From Moringa oleifera (lineage: Eukaryota; Streptophyta; Magnoliopsida; Brassicales; Moringaceae), in assembly GCA_021397835.1 (NCBI GenBank), contig JAJFZO010000695.1:1119501-1183500 (forward strand): a DNA stretch of 64,000 nt, written 5' to 3'. The first letter of the stretch is position 1. Every line of letters begins with the position of its first letter. This document shows positions 12,239-23,690 of this stretch, one piece after another. A model generated the notes under the pieces. That model saw nothing but the letters and a program-made list of their open reading frames with translations. It was not told the DNA's origin and ran no database searches. The translations under genes and the position numbers were made by a program.

Positions 12239-14464
12239 TCAAGTCAACCCATCAGCAGCTTCTTCATTGCGAAGAAGTACATTATCGAGGAACTCAGCTG
12301 TATGCAATTTGTGGTCTTTGTCTAATTGCTTGAACAGGACGTTGTGCGTGCAAGAATCGGGCTGAATTTCTGTATCTAGCATTTGTTTATATAATCTCAA
12401 AGCTTCTTGCCAATTGCCTATTTCACAGTTCCCATTTATTAATATAGTGTAGGTATACTTGTTAGGTAATATCCCTTGTTCTTCCATCTCAATGAGAAAC
12501 TTGTAAGCTAGATCCATTTTCCTCACTCTGCAAAAGCCATTTATTAGAGCATTGTAGGTGATAACATTTGGCAGGACACCCTTGTCCTGCATCTCTGAGA
12601 AATACATAAAGGCCAGGTCTAGCCTCCCCCTACCTGCATGTGCATGAATCAGTACAGTGTAAGTCACAACTGAAGGAGACAAGCCCTTGCTCAGCATCTC
12701 ATAGAATATCTCCCTGGCTTTTATCATATGTCCCTTTTCCAAGTGAGCATGGATGACACTAGTATATGTCACATGATCTGGAAGAAGACCATCTCTAACC
12801 ATCTTCTCCAACAATTCACTTGCTTCTTCCAAACTGCCCAATTTACAAAGTCCATGTACAAGTACATTATACGTTATCAAATCTGGTGGAAGGCCCTTTG
12901 CTAGCATCTCCTCTTGCAAACCAAATGCATTGGTTGGGTCACCAAATTTCAGTTCACCTACAATTCTTGTATTATAGGCATAACAATCTGGCTCCAGCCC
13001 TCTATGAATCATTTCATTAAAAAATTCCTTTGCCATCATTAGATTCCCCATCTTGCAGGATCCATCCACCAGAATTGTATAGGTAATAACATCTGGGAGA
13101 ATCCCTTGACGGATCATATTTTCTTTGAGCTGCTGAGCAACCTTAAGATCGCCCAATCTGCAAAGACCATCTATAAGCGTGTTATAGGTGACAACAGTAG
13201 GAGCAACATTCCTACGCCTTAAATCGTCCAACAAGAGAAAAGCCTCCCCCATGTTCCCTAACCTACAATAGCCATGTATTAGAATGTTGTAAGACACAAT
13301 ATCTGGTACTAAATTCTTCTTCAACATATTTGAAAACTGCTGCCTAGCATCATTTATTCTACCCCACTTGCAGAGCCCATACATAAACGTATTATATGTT
13401 GCTACTGTCGGAGAAGCACCCTTTGTTACCATCTCTTCTCCAAGGCCTAAAGCCTCAGCAAGAAATCCTTCTTTGAAATAACCGTATATCAATGGGTTAA
13501 AAGTGTAAACTGAAACTTCCAATCCTGATCTCATCATCTCACCAATCAGTCCTCTGGCCTGCTCAAAGTTCCCTTTCTTCGACAATCCATTAATCAACAC
13601 ATTATATGTAACATCATTGGGGAGACACCCTCTGCTCTGCATCTCAGATAATAGCTCTAGGGCTTGCTGCAGTTCCCCTTCCTTACAGAAAGAATCCAAC
13701 ATGGTATTATAAGTAGCAATAATGGGCTTAATCCCATATTCGCCCATCATTCTATAAACCTCCCTTGCTTTACCAATGAGATTGTTATCTCTAAGTAACC
13801 TAAGAATCCTATTGCAGTTGTTCACATCAGGCAACAGCCCATTTCTCACCATCTTATCAAAAATCATCAAACACTGTTCAACCATCGATTTCTTTGTATA
13901 AATCCATAACAAGAGATCAAGAAGCTTAATGGACACGTCAGATTTCAAATACCCACCAATAAGGGCATCTGAAATCCCATGCATATGGACACTAACTACT
14001 CTCTCCATGACCCAATGAGCTGACCGCATCAAATTATTCTCTACAAGGATCTCAAGCATCACACAGAATGCTAACTCGGACCTCTTAACCTCCGGTTGCC
14101 ACTCGATCCACCGAAAGAACCGCAAAGCGATTCTAGGTTTCTCTCTAATCATGTTAAGGACTCGTATGAGCAAGTCAGGATCGGTAACCACAGCTCGAAA
14201 TTGATCAGATACCCAGTTGCTGTTACAAAAAGCCCACGGCTTCTCTTCAATGGTGTTAAATATCAGCTCTTTGAAATGGGTCTCTGGGTTTGTTATTGCA
14301 GCAATTTCGTTGCTGATAATAGCAGATGGGCAGTTATGGAGAGAAGTACAGAAGGGAAAGAGAAAGCGAACCTTGAGATATAAATGGTGTGAACCAGCAG
14401 TTGTAGCAGCTAAAGCTTTTGATGCTCTTGCACAGAGGGTCATTGAGGAGAGAGAAAGCTGCAC
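12239..14464 (-). CDS. P-class pentatricopeptide repeat protein, probably mitochondrial (741 aa)
   Basis: A single uninterrupted exon, as is usual for plant PPR genes. Residues 1-45 are rich in Ser, Ala, Leu, Arg and Lys with no acidic residue, fitting an organelle presequence. Fifteen consecutive 35-residue P-type repeats run from about residue 179 to 703 (typical start V-x-T-Y-N, typical end G-x-x-P-D), followed by a partial sixteenth. There is no E, DYW or SMR domain, so it is a pure P-class protein. Such proteins bind single-stranded organellar RNA and affect its stability, splicing or translation. The overall sequence resembles the family of Arabidopsis At1g22960 (annotated as mitochondrial), judged from memory only. 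The ATG at 14464 is chosen because it opens the presequence. No other gene is nearby on this strand. Confidence 0.95.
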   Translation of the reverse strand: MQLSLSSMTLCARASKALAATTAGSHHLYLKVRFLFPFCTSLHNCPSAIISNEIAAITNPETHFKELIFNTIEEKPWAFCNSNWVSDQFRAVVTDPDLLIRVLNMIREKPRIALRFFRWIEWQPEVKRSELAFCVMLEILVENNLMRSAHWVMERVVSVHMHGISDALIGGYLKSDVSIKLLDLLLWIYTKKSMVEQCLMIFDKMVRNGLLPDVNNCNRILRLLRDNNLIGKAREVYRMMGEYGIKPIIATYNTMLDSFCKEGELQQALELLSEMQSRGCLPNDVTYNVLINGLSKKGNFEQARGLIGEMMRSGLEVSVYTFNPLIYGYFKEGFLAEALGLGEEMVTKGASPTVATYNTFMYGLCKWGRINDARQQFSNMLKKNLVPDIVSYNILIHGYCRLGNMGEAFLLLDDLRRRNVAPTVVTYNTLIDGLCRLGDLKVAQQLKENMIRQGILPDVITYTILVDGSCKMGNLMMAKEFFNEMIHRGLEPDCYAYNTRIVGELKFGDPTNAFGLQEEMLAKGLPPDLITYNVLVHGLCKLGSLEEASELLEKMVRDGLLPDHVTYTSVIHAHLEKGHMIKAREIFYEMLSKGLSPSVVTYTVLIHAHAGRGRLDLAFMYFSEMQDKGVLPNVITYNALINGFCRVRKMDLAYKFLIEMEEQGILPNKYTYTILINGNCEIGNWQEALRLYKQMLDTEIQPDSCTHNVLFKQLDKDHKLHTAEFLDNVLLRNEEAADGLT

Positions 14465-14762
14465 ATGCGGGGCACCCTCCCCTTTCCCTGTCTCTCTCTC
14501 AAAGGGGAAGGAGAAAATGCTCCCGTCTCAATACTGATAGTACAGATTGTAGAGAGTGGGATATCCAGGGTTTAACGCTATGAAAGAGTGCCATGTGGGA
14601 TATCATGCGGAGGGCGTTTGGGGTCTTGGGGAGCTAGCCGCGGAGAACGGTCTTCCTCAGATGGGGAGATTTCACAGACAGCTCGTGGAAGCAGCTGTGG
14701 GCTTCCAACCACACCAGCTCTTTCGGATCTGGGTTCGGGTTGAAGCAAGTAGGAATATTTCC

Positions 14763-14820
14763 TGGGCCGGGTAAAGTTTGGGATTACCAATCTGGGTTTG
14801 TTTATCAGCAAGATTGGGCT
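14763..14820 (-). promoter_or_regulatory. Two Site II (TGGGCC/T) motifs upstream of the PPR gene
   Basis: TGGGCC at 14763-14768 and TGGGCT at 14815-14820 lie about 300 and 350 bp upstream of the PPR start codon. Site II motifs are known from promoters of many plant genes for organellar and ribosomal proteins. Function here is inferred from position only. Confidence 0.4.
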
Positions 14821-14989
14821 TATAAAACGATTCAACACTAATGTAATTGATTGAATATCTTAAATTTCAATCAAATATCTAAACAAATCTATGTGGGTTC
14901 AATTAATTATCAAAGAACCGGATTTTATTCTTATAAATGAAGGAGACATATTGTGACCCTAGAATGAAGGAACTAATAAAATAATAACT

Positions 14990-15480
14990 TTATTTTTATG
15001 TATCTTAGAAATATATTGACATGGAAATATAAAGAAAGTAAGTTCCCGTAAATAATGAGAACTCGATGTAATAAATCTTTTAAAATTGAAAGAAACAAAC
15101 TAAACATAAATTTTTTTATAAAACAAGTAATGGTTCATCGCGGGTCTAAAATCATAAAGAGCTACAAAAATCACCATTTTATGAAGTTTTAAACTATGAT
15201 ACAAAGTTGAAATATAATTCACCACTAATGAAAAATTCAAGAGATGTAGAAACCAAATCTACCACTTTATGGCAAATTAAAGAGATACAAAGTTGAAAAA
15301 GAGACCTCAAAGAGTTTTTATAAATACAATCAAATTTTAAGCTACTTTCTAACTCTAAAACACCAAAATAAATACTAATGGATGAAACAACCCTACTGTG
15401 AATCCTAATTATTTTTTTACTAATAATAAAATCATTTAATATCATCCTTGACCAAAAAATATGCTATAATCTTCCTTTAA
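14990..15480 (-). repeat. 3' LTR of the minus-strand gypsy element
   Basis: The segment from about 15020 aligns by eye over roughly 180 bp with 23440-23640 at the other end of the element (shared landmark: taataatgagaact.g.t, then aaacaaact). The interior at 15270-15440 also matches, in reverse complement, the LTR of the plus-strand sibling at 26250-26420. Exact ends are uncertain. Confidence 0.65.
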
Positions 15481-18189
15481 AACTTGCTTCAGGTTTATTA
15501 ATGGTGCTCACTAAACTAACAAGTGATAAATTAGCCATAAACTTTTCTTAGAAAATGCTTTTGATTGACTTGCTTCAAAAGAGGCAAGAAAGTTAAGAGT
15601 CTCAATTTTTCAACTTATAAAGGCATACCTTTTAATTCTTTAAGAATCAATCTCGGCCATTCATTTAAGTTAGGTCATAAAAAGACTTTGGTTTTGGGTT
15701 TTTGACTTATTTGGCTAGTGGAATAGGAGAATTTGTTAGGTTTGGATTAAAGGTTATAGGTAAAGCATTATGGGCTGTAGAGAATATTGTATAATGAGTT
15801 GATTGTAGCAAATCAGGCACTCCTCTGTTAGTAATATAATGAGGACTTAAATTAATCACATTGAATGTTTGGGATCAGCACAATCAATTAGTAATTCAAT
15901 CTTATAAATATGCTTACTAATCCTCTTAAGAACCTTGAATGGACCATTAGCTTTGAGTTTCAACTTCCCAAATTTGTCATGCGGAAACATCTATTTCTCT
16001 AGATAAATCTAAACCAAACCACCCCTCATTAAACTCTATATATTTTTTATGTCTATTAGCAGCTTGCATGTAGCTATTATTTTGCTTCTTAATGGTTACT
16101 TTAACGCTATTATGTAAATTCTTTATCTGTTTAGTTCTTTCACTAACATTTCCACTAAATTGCTTAGTTGTAAAATAAGGAATTAAGTCTAAAGAACTAA
16201 CAAGATTAGCAACATAAACAAGCTCAAAAGGGCTTTTACCGATGCTATGATGTATGAAACGTTTGACAAACTTAATTTGTGAAAGAATGAGATCTCATTG
16301 CTTGATGTTCTTGCCAACATAGGTTTTAAGCAACGTCCCCAAGCTTTTGTTAGTTACTTTTGTTTCCCCATCAATTTGTGAATGATTTAAGCTATTAAAA
16401 TTCAATGATATGTCAAGCTTCTTGCATAATGTTCTTAAAGAAATAGATAAGAAATCTTGAATCTTTATCAAACATCGAAGTTCTTTGAGTACCATGTAAT
16501 CTTGCAATCTCTTTGAAGTACAAATCAATAATATGATATGCATCATTTATTTTGTTACCGGAAACAAAATAAAACATTTTTGAGAATCTGTCAACAACAA
16601 CCCTGATAAAATTTTTGTTTTTCTGAGTTCTTAGCAGTCCAAAAACAATATCAAGACTCACATCCTTTTATAAAGCATTAGGCACCGGTAATAGAGTGTA
16701 TAAACAAAAATTTTAGCTTCTTGTTTTTGTCAAATGGCACATTTGGTATCACATCACAAATCTCTCAATATCTTTAAACATATTAAACCAATAAAAATAT
16801 GATTGAACAAAAGCTAGAGCCTTGTCCCTTCCAAAATGTTCTTCTAAAGCATCATCGTGAACTCCAACTAAAATTACTTATGTAAAGGAATAAGATGAAA
16901 TACACAAGACATTAACTTGAAAAAGAAGCCATCAAAGATGGAAAATTGCTAAAAAGAACCTGATTTGTAGTTCTATCATATTATTAAGCCAAAATTTACA
17001 TCATTTTTGAAGAAATCCCTAAATACCTCAAATCCAACCACTTTAACCTCCATGGTTGATAATAAAGACTAATTCTGCTTGATAATAAAGTTTTAAAATT
17101 ATAAAAGCTCCACCTAAGCTACATGCTTCTTGCCTAGCTTATATAAGCGGTTGATGAACTTTGATGCTTCATGCTTAGAATACAGGAAAAATATTTCTTC
17201 CTTGATAGAAAGATACTAACTCTAACAAGATATCGCATGTACTCCTTCTCATAGGTAGAATATTCTTCCTTGTATCATTTAGCTTCTTACTAAAAAAAAG
17301 GCAATGGCCTTCCTTCTTGACTCATAGTAACACTAGTAGCTACATTAAAGTTTCATTTTCAATTTCACATGCCTGATCAAAATTAGGTAAGACAAAGATA
17401 AGATTTTCAATTACCTTTCTCTTTAATAGCTCAAAAGCAATGTTAGCCTTACTAGTCCACTTGAATTTATCATCTTTCAAATATTTAATGATTAAAGTAA
17501 CGACAAAGCTAAAAGCCTTGATGAATTTGTAAAAGAAAGTTTAGTTATGAAACTCTTCACATCATGTTATGAATCAGGTGTTGGTCAATTAAGAATAACC
17601 TTTATCTTATTTTTAATCCATCATGATTCCATCTTTTGAAGCAACAAAATCCCAAAACATCACATGAAGAGTAAAGAAATCACACATTTTCAAATTAGTA
17701 TAAAACTTTTGTTGCCTCAAAACAAAAAAGATCTATTTAAGTTGACTTATATGCTTCTTCGCACTTTTGTTATACACCTATATATCATTGTGATAAACCA
17801 TAATATAAGACCTAATGTACCCCTTAAATAAGTGATTCACACATTTCATGAAAGTGCTAGGAACAATAAGTAGTCCAAATGTCATAACAAATTATTTATA
17901 CAAGCCATTCCTAATTTGCATAGTTTGTTTATTAATCAAGAGTGAAGAATCAAATTAGGAAATCATAATGAATCTCACGTTTTTCTATTTGTTTTTACCA
18001 TGAAATAGGAGTGAAATTAGATATATCCAACATGAATTTGGGATTAAAAAATGGAACTGGTAAACCTAAACCCCTTAACTAGATTAGCACTCTCGTTCCT
18101 GAATCTTAAATTAAATTATTATTCTATCCTCTTTGCTTTCATATTTATGACTTTAAACATATTTTATATTTATGACTTAAACCTTATTT

Positions 18190-21100
18190 TTATTGGAATA
18201 ATCTAGATACTGCATGATGCTTAAATATAATAGAAACAAGAAAAAAATATTGACTTGTGTAACTAGAATAAATTAACATAGATGCTTGCTTAGCAATGTC
18301 CTAAAATAGAATATTTCACCCATTTTCTGATGATTGAAGACTTTGGACATTCTATTCCCAATATTCAACTATATATTCTTCTATAAATTTTGCATACTAG
18401 AATATCAAAAGTCAATAAATTTGAATATTTTTTATCTTTTCAAATGAAGTTGTGAATTTTGAATTGAGTAGTTTTTTATATGTCTAGGTTCTACAATTTA
18501 CAGATAAACTATTTATGTCCTTTCAAAGGGACATATACTTTTTATATGGTTACATCTCTTTGTTTGTGTTTTTTCCTACAAACATATTTTTTTCATGCAA
18601 TCATGTTTGTTTATAAGAAAGGAGATATTGATTGATAATAGGCACATAATAAACACAAACTTCCCATAAAATTATGTCTATTTGAGTGAAAAGATTGTCT
18701 ATTGATATGTAGCTTATTTAATAAGGTTTAAACTTCCTTTCTTAATTTAATATGGAAGAAGCCAAATTTTAAACATTTATATTCTCAACAATACTCCATA
18801 TTTGAAGTTAAGCTTCAATACTAATGAAACTAAGTACAATTCCATTTAAGAGAAAAGTAGATATGTTATGCATCAGGTGAAGTGTCCATGCAAATCTAAA
18901 TTTACCTTAGTGATAATCTATCAAAGTTACATGGTGAATAAGTGTATGTAATTAATTTTTAATTATTACTGTTTGTAAAAATCAAGAAAATAAATCTCTC
19001 ACATAATATATTTTCGATACAATAATTTGCAGTTGTGTTCATTTTAGTCCTAAATTTGCCTTGGTTCATGATAGCTTTAGAGAACTTAGCCATTTTGTTT
19101 TTCATTCTCATAAACGTAACCCCACATCTACTATCATATAGGTGACACTATTATGAGCTTTTAAAACTCTTTTAGTTGTCATCAAATATTTATGCATATC
19201 CTTAACCATGTGTATTAATACACCACTATCGTAGGAATGAGTTAAGTAAGTGTTTTGACATTTGAGTATTACCTAACTAGTTCGCTTTTTGAACCAAGGC
19301 TATGGAATTTTTAATTTATTAGGTTAGATTTTTGCTAGGTTCTGCTCATTGATTGGCTTTAAACCCATGTCCTCAAAGAAAATACAGTTTTCTCTCTTTA
19401 TAGGCCTTTTATTAAAGGATTTGCAATATTTTATTTCAATTTTACATATTAAATAAAGATAACTCCATTTGAGAGCAACTATTTTACTATATTATATTTA
19501 TGCCTAATATGCCTTGATTTTCCATTGTATATACAATTTTGTATGCATATAGTTATTACAGATTTAGGCCAAATTGGAATGCCCTCTAGTAAATTTCTTA
19601 GCTATTCTACTTTTTCAACAGCTTTGTCTAATGCTATGAATTCATATTCCATAGTAAAACATATTATAGACATTTCTTTAGAGGATTTTTATGAAACAGC
19701 AACTCCACAAATATAAAAACATATCCACTAGTTGATTTGGTTTCTGTGTTATCAAAAATCCAATCGACATCACTCTATTCTTCTAAAAAAATGGATACTT
19801 TATGTAATACAACCCATAAGTTAAAGTATGTGTCAAATATCTTAGTACTTTGATCAATGCATTCTAATGATTATTTTTAGGATTATTGGCATATGTACTA
19901 AATCTACTTGTTTAATAAACAATGTCTGGTATAGTAGAATTCATTAAGTACATGTAGTACACCATAATAGTAACAATTTTTTCATAAGTAAATTTCGTCC
20001 TAATTGTGCCTTTGCTTTCCACTTTTGATAAGGATGTATTTTTTATGTAGAGCTTTTTACCATCTTCAATCTTGTTATATTCAAACAATAAATTCTTATT
20101 TGAGTAAATATGCTTAATTTCTTTAGTATCAATCCACCATCCCTTGACATCAGAAACCATATTGACTTCATTTGCAATAATAACTAAGTTATCATTATTA
20201 CCAATCTTGATAACATTGGTATTTGTATTCTACATGAAATTAGTGGCATTTTAAGTCTTCTTATGTTTACAATCTATTACCTTAATTATGTCCTATATTT
20301 TTACACACTCAGTATGATTTTTTGATTTTCCTAAAATCTTTACCTTTTGGTGTATGAAGATTGACAGCCTTTCTTGTAACTTTCTTGCCTTTGAAAGTTC
20401 TAAAATTTTGGTCTGCCTTCAACCATGTTCGCTTGACTTCCATGATAGGTACATCATTTTTGTCTCTTTTCCTATGGTATTCTTTAACTTGTACCCTAAG
20501 TATAAGATCTTTCATGAATATCTCTCTCCTCTTATGTTTAAGATAAACCTTAAAATCATTCCATGGAGGAAAATTACTCCCACTTGAAAATGTTCATTAA
20601 CTACACAACTCTCTAAATATAATTCATGAATCAATACTTGAAGCTCTTTAGCATGCTTTGTGACAGGCTTGGAATCCATGATGTACTTGAAAATTTTGCT
20701 AATTATGAATTTCTTAGCTTCGGCATCTTCAGTTTTATACTTTTTCTTAAGTGATTCCAAAGTTCCTTAGTCGTACCATACGTTACATAAATATCAAGTA
20801 ATGTACTATCAAGTCTATTCAAGACATAGTCCCTGAATAAGAAATCAAAATTCTTTCATACCTCAAACATTCATCATTGACTTCTTTTTGGTAGGATTGG
20901 TTGGTTTGGATACTCTTTATTAGCAAGGTTTTGCCAATTTTATTGTTATTAAATAAAACAACATTTTTTGTTGCCATCGTTTGAAGTTAAGTTCTTTGAA
21001 CTTCTTTGGCTTCATATTTAGAGACATCAAATTCTGGATTCAAACTTGAAAACTATTTCTTTCAAAGCCTTTCAAATTGTCCAAAACAAAAAATGCAAGA

Positions 21101-21660
21101 CAATTAATAAGAACGATAGTTTTGAATATGAAAACTATTCTATTTTAGATTGTTAGAATAATCTAGATATTTTATGATATTTAAGTGCAACAGAATAACC
21201 TAGATACATTATTTTTTCTCAATTAAAAATGCACAAATCAACATAAAAAAGTATATAAGTAAATTTATAACAGTTCATTTTGATTCCAAATTAATGTAAT
21301 TATATGAATGAGATTCTGATTCCAATTCTTAAAGTCGAAGGAAACAACTTATTGTAAATTTAATTTCTCATTTTGATGCTCACTCATTCTAGTCCAAACT
21401 ACTCTGATTATTGCCATTTCGAATACAGAGGAAGTAAACATGCCCTGAACGTGATTAGGTAAATTATTTGACCTTAGACTTAGAAATGATAATCAATTGC
21501 GATTTTGTTGATGGAAGGGACTATTTATAAACAGTCTTAAAGAGCTATCCTATTTTGGCACTAATAAGGCTAGAATCATACAAGGTCTCTTACTCTTTCA
21601 AATTAGGTTTTTTTTTTTTTCCATTAACTCATCTACTTCCTTTTAAAATTTCTTGGGACT
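18190..21660 (-). mobile_element. Nested Ty1/copia LTR retrotransposon, internally deleted
   Basis: The element is inserted in the RT region of the gypsy element in the same orientation. The gag ATG is at 20977 (MATKNVV). Gag continues through 20512-20760 (LKKKYKTEDAEAKKF), and a basic nucleic-acid-binding region follows at 20309-20515. The protease-like part (GWWIDTKEIKHIYSN) lies at 20160 to about 19965. It runs in frame straight into the last part of RT (MYLMNSTIPDI), then RNase H (about 19550-19790) and its C-terminal tail (about 19340-19490). Integrase and most of RT are missing. Short LTR similarity (a shared GAATAATCTAGATA) is visible at 18195 and 21153. A TATA-like box lies in the 5' LTR at 21521-21530. 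Confidence 0.75.
21521..21530 (-). promoter_or_regulatory. TATA-like box in the 5' LTR of the nested copia element
   Basis: The minus-strand sequence TTATAAATAG lies about 370 bp upstream of the inferred end of this LTR, where a retrotransposon promoter is expected. Activity is not shown. Confidence 0.45.
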
Positions 21661-23399
21661 TATTATATAGGTTACTTTATTAGATAGAACAACTACCAAA
21701 ACACAGATTTATGTGATATTGGATGTTTGCCAAAGATAGAAGGCCATGTGGAATCTCTTCTAGTATAACATCTTGAAACTCCTCTAAAATTGATTTCATG
21801 ATTATTAGTGGCTCTTTGTTTTTTCATTCTCTATTACTACATTTAGAGCTAAAATATCATTACCCTTCCTTGCATTCACTGTAGGACATAAGAGCACTCA
21901 CTTCTTTCTTTAATGGACTAGTTTCAAAAGGTTATAATGGAGCTAAAAAACAATCTTCTTATCATTCATTTTAAAGAATATATGTGCTTATAGTCATCAT
22001 ATAATACCCTCATCTCATAATATCAAGATTTGCCCAACATCAAATGACTTACATCCGTAAAAGTAACATTACACCATACTTTATCTTTGTAATTCTTGCC
22101 AATAGAAAACAAAACTAAATAACTTTTAGTTACCTTAATTTCAGTTTTTTTTTTTAGCCAACATAATGGATAAGGATTTGGATGACGAACTATATCCACC
22201 TTAAGCTTTATGCCATCTCCAAAGATTTTACATTCTTAAAGTTATCACTTTATTGATTATTACAAAGTACATTTTACCATGAGAAGTACATTTGTTATAA
22301 AATATATTTTTTTCTCACCCAACTTTCACTCTCAACCTCATATGATACTTTCAAGCTATGTTGTATCACAATAGACATACTATGATTATAAGTCATCTCT
22401 TTTTCATCATTATCATATTATGGTTCGTTAATGGTCTCATTTCTTTTTCCATATAGTCTTCAACCAAAGTGATAATCTTTCTATCTGGATAATTTGAGGC
22501 AATATGCTTGAACCATGACATTTAAAGCATTTTCGGCCATTTAGTATAAAAGAACTATGTATTTATTTACTATTAGCAAATCCTTCACATTTTTCTTGCA
22601 CCTTTAACACCATCTTACTTTGGCAAGTAGGCTTGGAATTTCATCATCTTGTATAACTACTTGTACTAAGATCCTTTTTCAAACTTTTATTGTTTCTTAA
22701 CTTTTAAGGTCAACTTATTCATCTCATTGAAAGACCAATATGGCTGAAGTTGAACCACGTTGATAATATCATATCCTAAGCCTTCAAGGTATTGAATAAT
22801 TTGCTCCTCTAGTTTCATTAACTTCCCTTTTAATATAAGATTACCAAACTTTACAATGTACTCTTTCACACTAAAATATTTTGAATCAAAATCATAGACT
22901 TAGAGAAAACTCTTTTGCTTATAATTGTCACATAAATATTTTTTTAAAAATCTCTTTTTATATTTTCCCAACTGGTGATCTTACTCTTCCCCTTCCATTC
23001 TCTCTGTGTCTTACTAAAAGGATGCAGTCCTTCTAAATTAAGTGTCACAAACTTCACCTTTTTATGTTCTAGTGGTTCATGAAACTTAAATATAATTTTC
23101 ACCATATTTAGCCAATCAATAAAGTCATTAATATTGATTTTATTTTCAAGATCTAAGATATCCAACTTCGAGTTGAATTTGTTCTGCCATTCATCTTGGT
23201 TACTATACCTTGCTCGATATTTTCTAACTGAAGAGGTTTATCACCATTAGAATCACACTCTTGGGATTCATTGTCATGTTGGTTGTCCTTTTTCAGAGAT
23301 CTTTAATGGCTTTATCCATTTCTTGCAAACTACATTGCAATGTTTTATAGTTATAGTCTCAAGGACTCAATATTGTCTTATGGACACAAACTGCACCAA

Positions 23400-23690
23400 C
23401 TACTTATTTCCCATTTTACCTTATCTCGAGTCTTTAGCTCTAACATATAAAGGACGTAGGTTCGAGTAATAATGAGAACTTGGTAGAACAAATCTTTTAG
23501 GATAAAAAAAACAAACTCAAGATAAATTCTTTATGAAATAGATGATAGTTTACCACTAAGTCTAAATTCACAAAAGGACATAGAAATTCATCACCTAATG
23601 GTTGTTTAAAAAAGGATACAAAATCACAAGATAAATCTTATATGTGGTGCATCTATTTTCTTTAAAATTTATTTAGGAAGTTGTTACCAT
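23400..23690 (-). repeat. 5' LTR of the minus-strand gypsy element
   Basis: Homologous to 15000-15250. It abuts the truncated plus-strand gypsy element on its right side, so its outer end cannot be fixed by eye. Confidence 0.55.

Larger units (their letters stand above)
14953..23690 (-). mobile_element. Decayed Ty3/gypsy LTR retrotransposon, minus strand, split by a copia insertion
   Basis: Read on the minus strand the order is: 5' LTR (about 23400-23690); gag (22700-23170, with DFIDWLNMV and a WKGKSKI..W region); protease to RT linker (about 22020-22240, DVSHLMLGKS); and the start of RT (about 21690-21780, EEIPHGLL..ANIQYHI). After the copia insertion come the rest of RT (about 17760-18010, MTFGLL..PSTFMK, MVYHNDI), integrase (16300-16660, VVVDRFSKM, YFKEIARLHG), the integrase C-terminus (about 15900-15990, GPFKVLKRI) and the 3' LTR (about 14990-15480). 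Stops and frameshifts are frequent, so it is a fossil. Confidence 0.85.

Noticed and set aside
14096..14537. Plus-strand open frames opposite the PPR N-terminus
   Set aside because: They are antisense shadows of the intact PPR coding sequence.
23440..23480. GGTTCGAGT, like the B box of a tRNA gene
   Set aside because: No matching A box, anticodon arm or acceptor stem surrounds it, and it lies inside a gypsy LTR.
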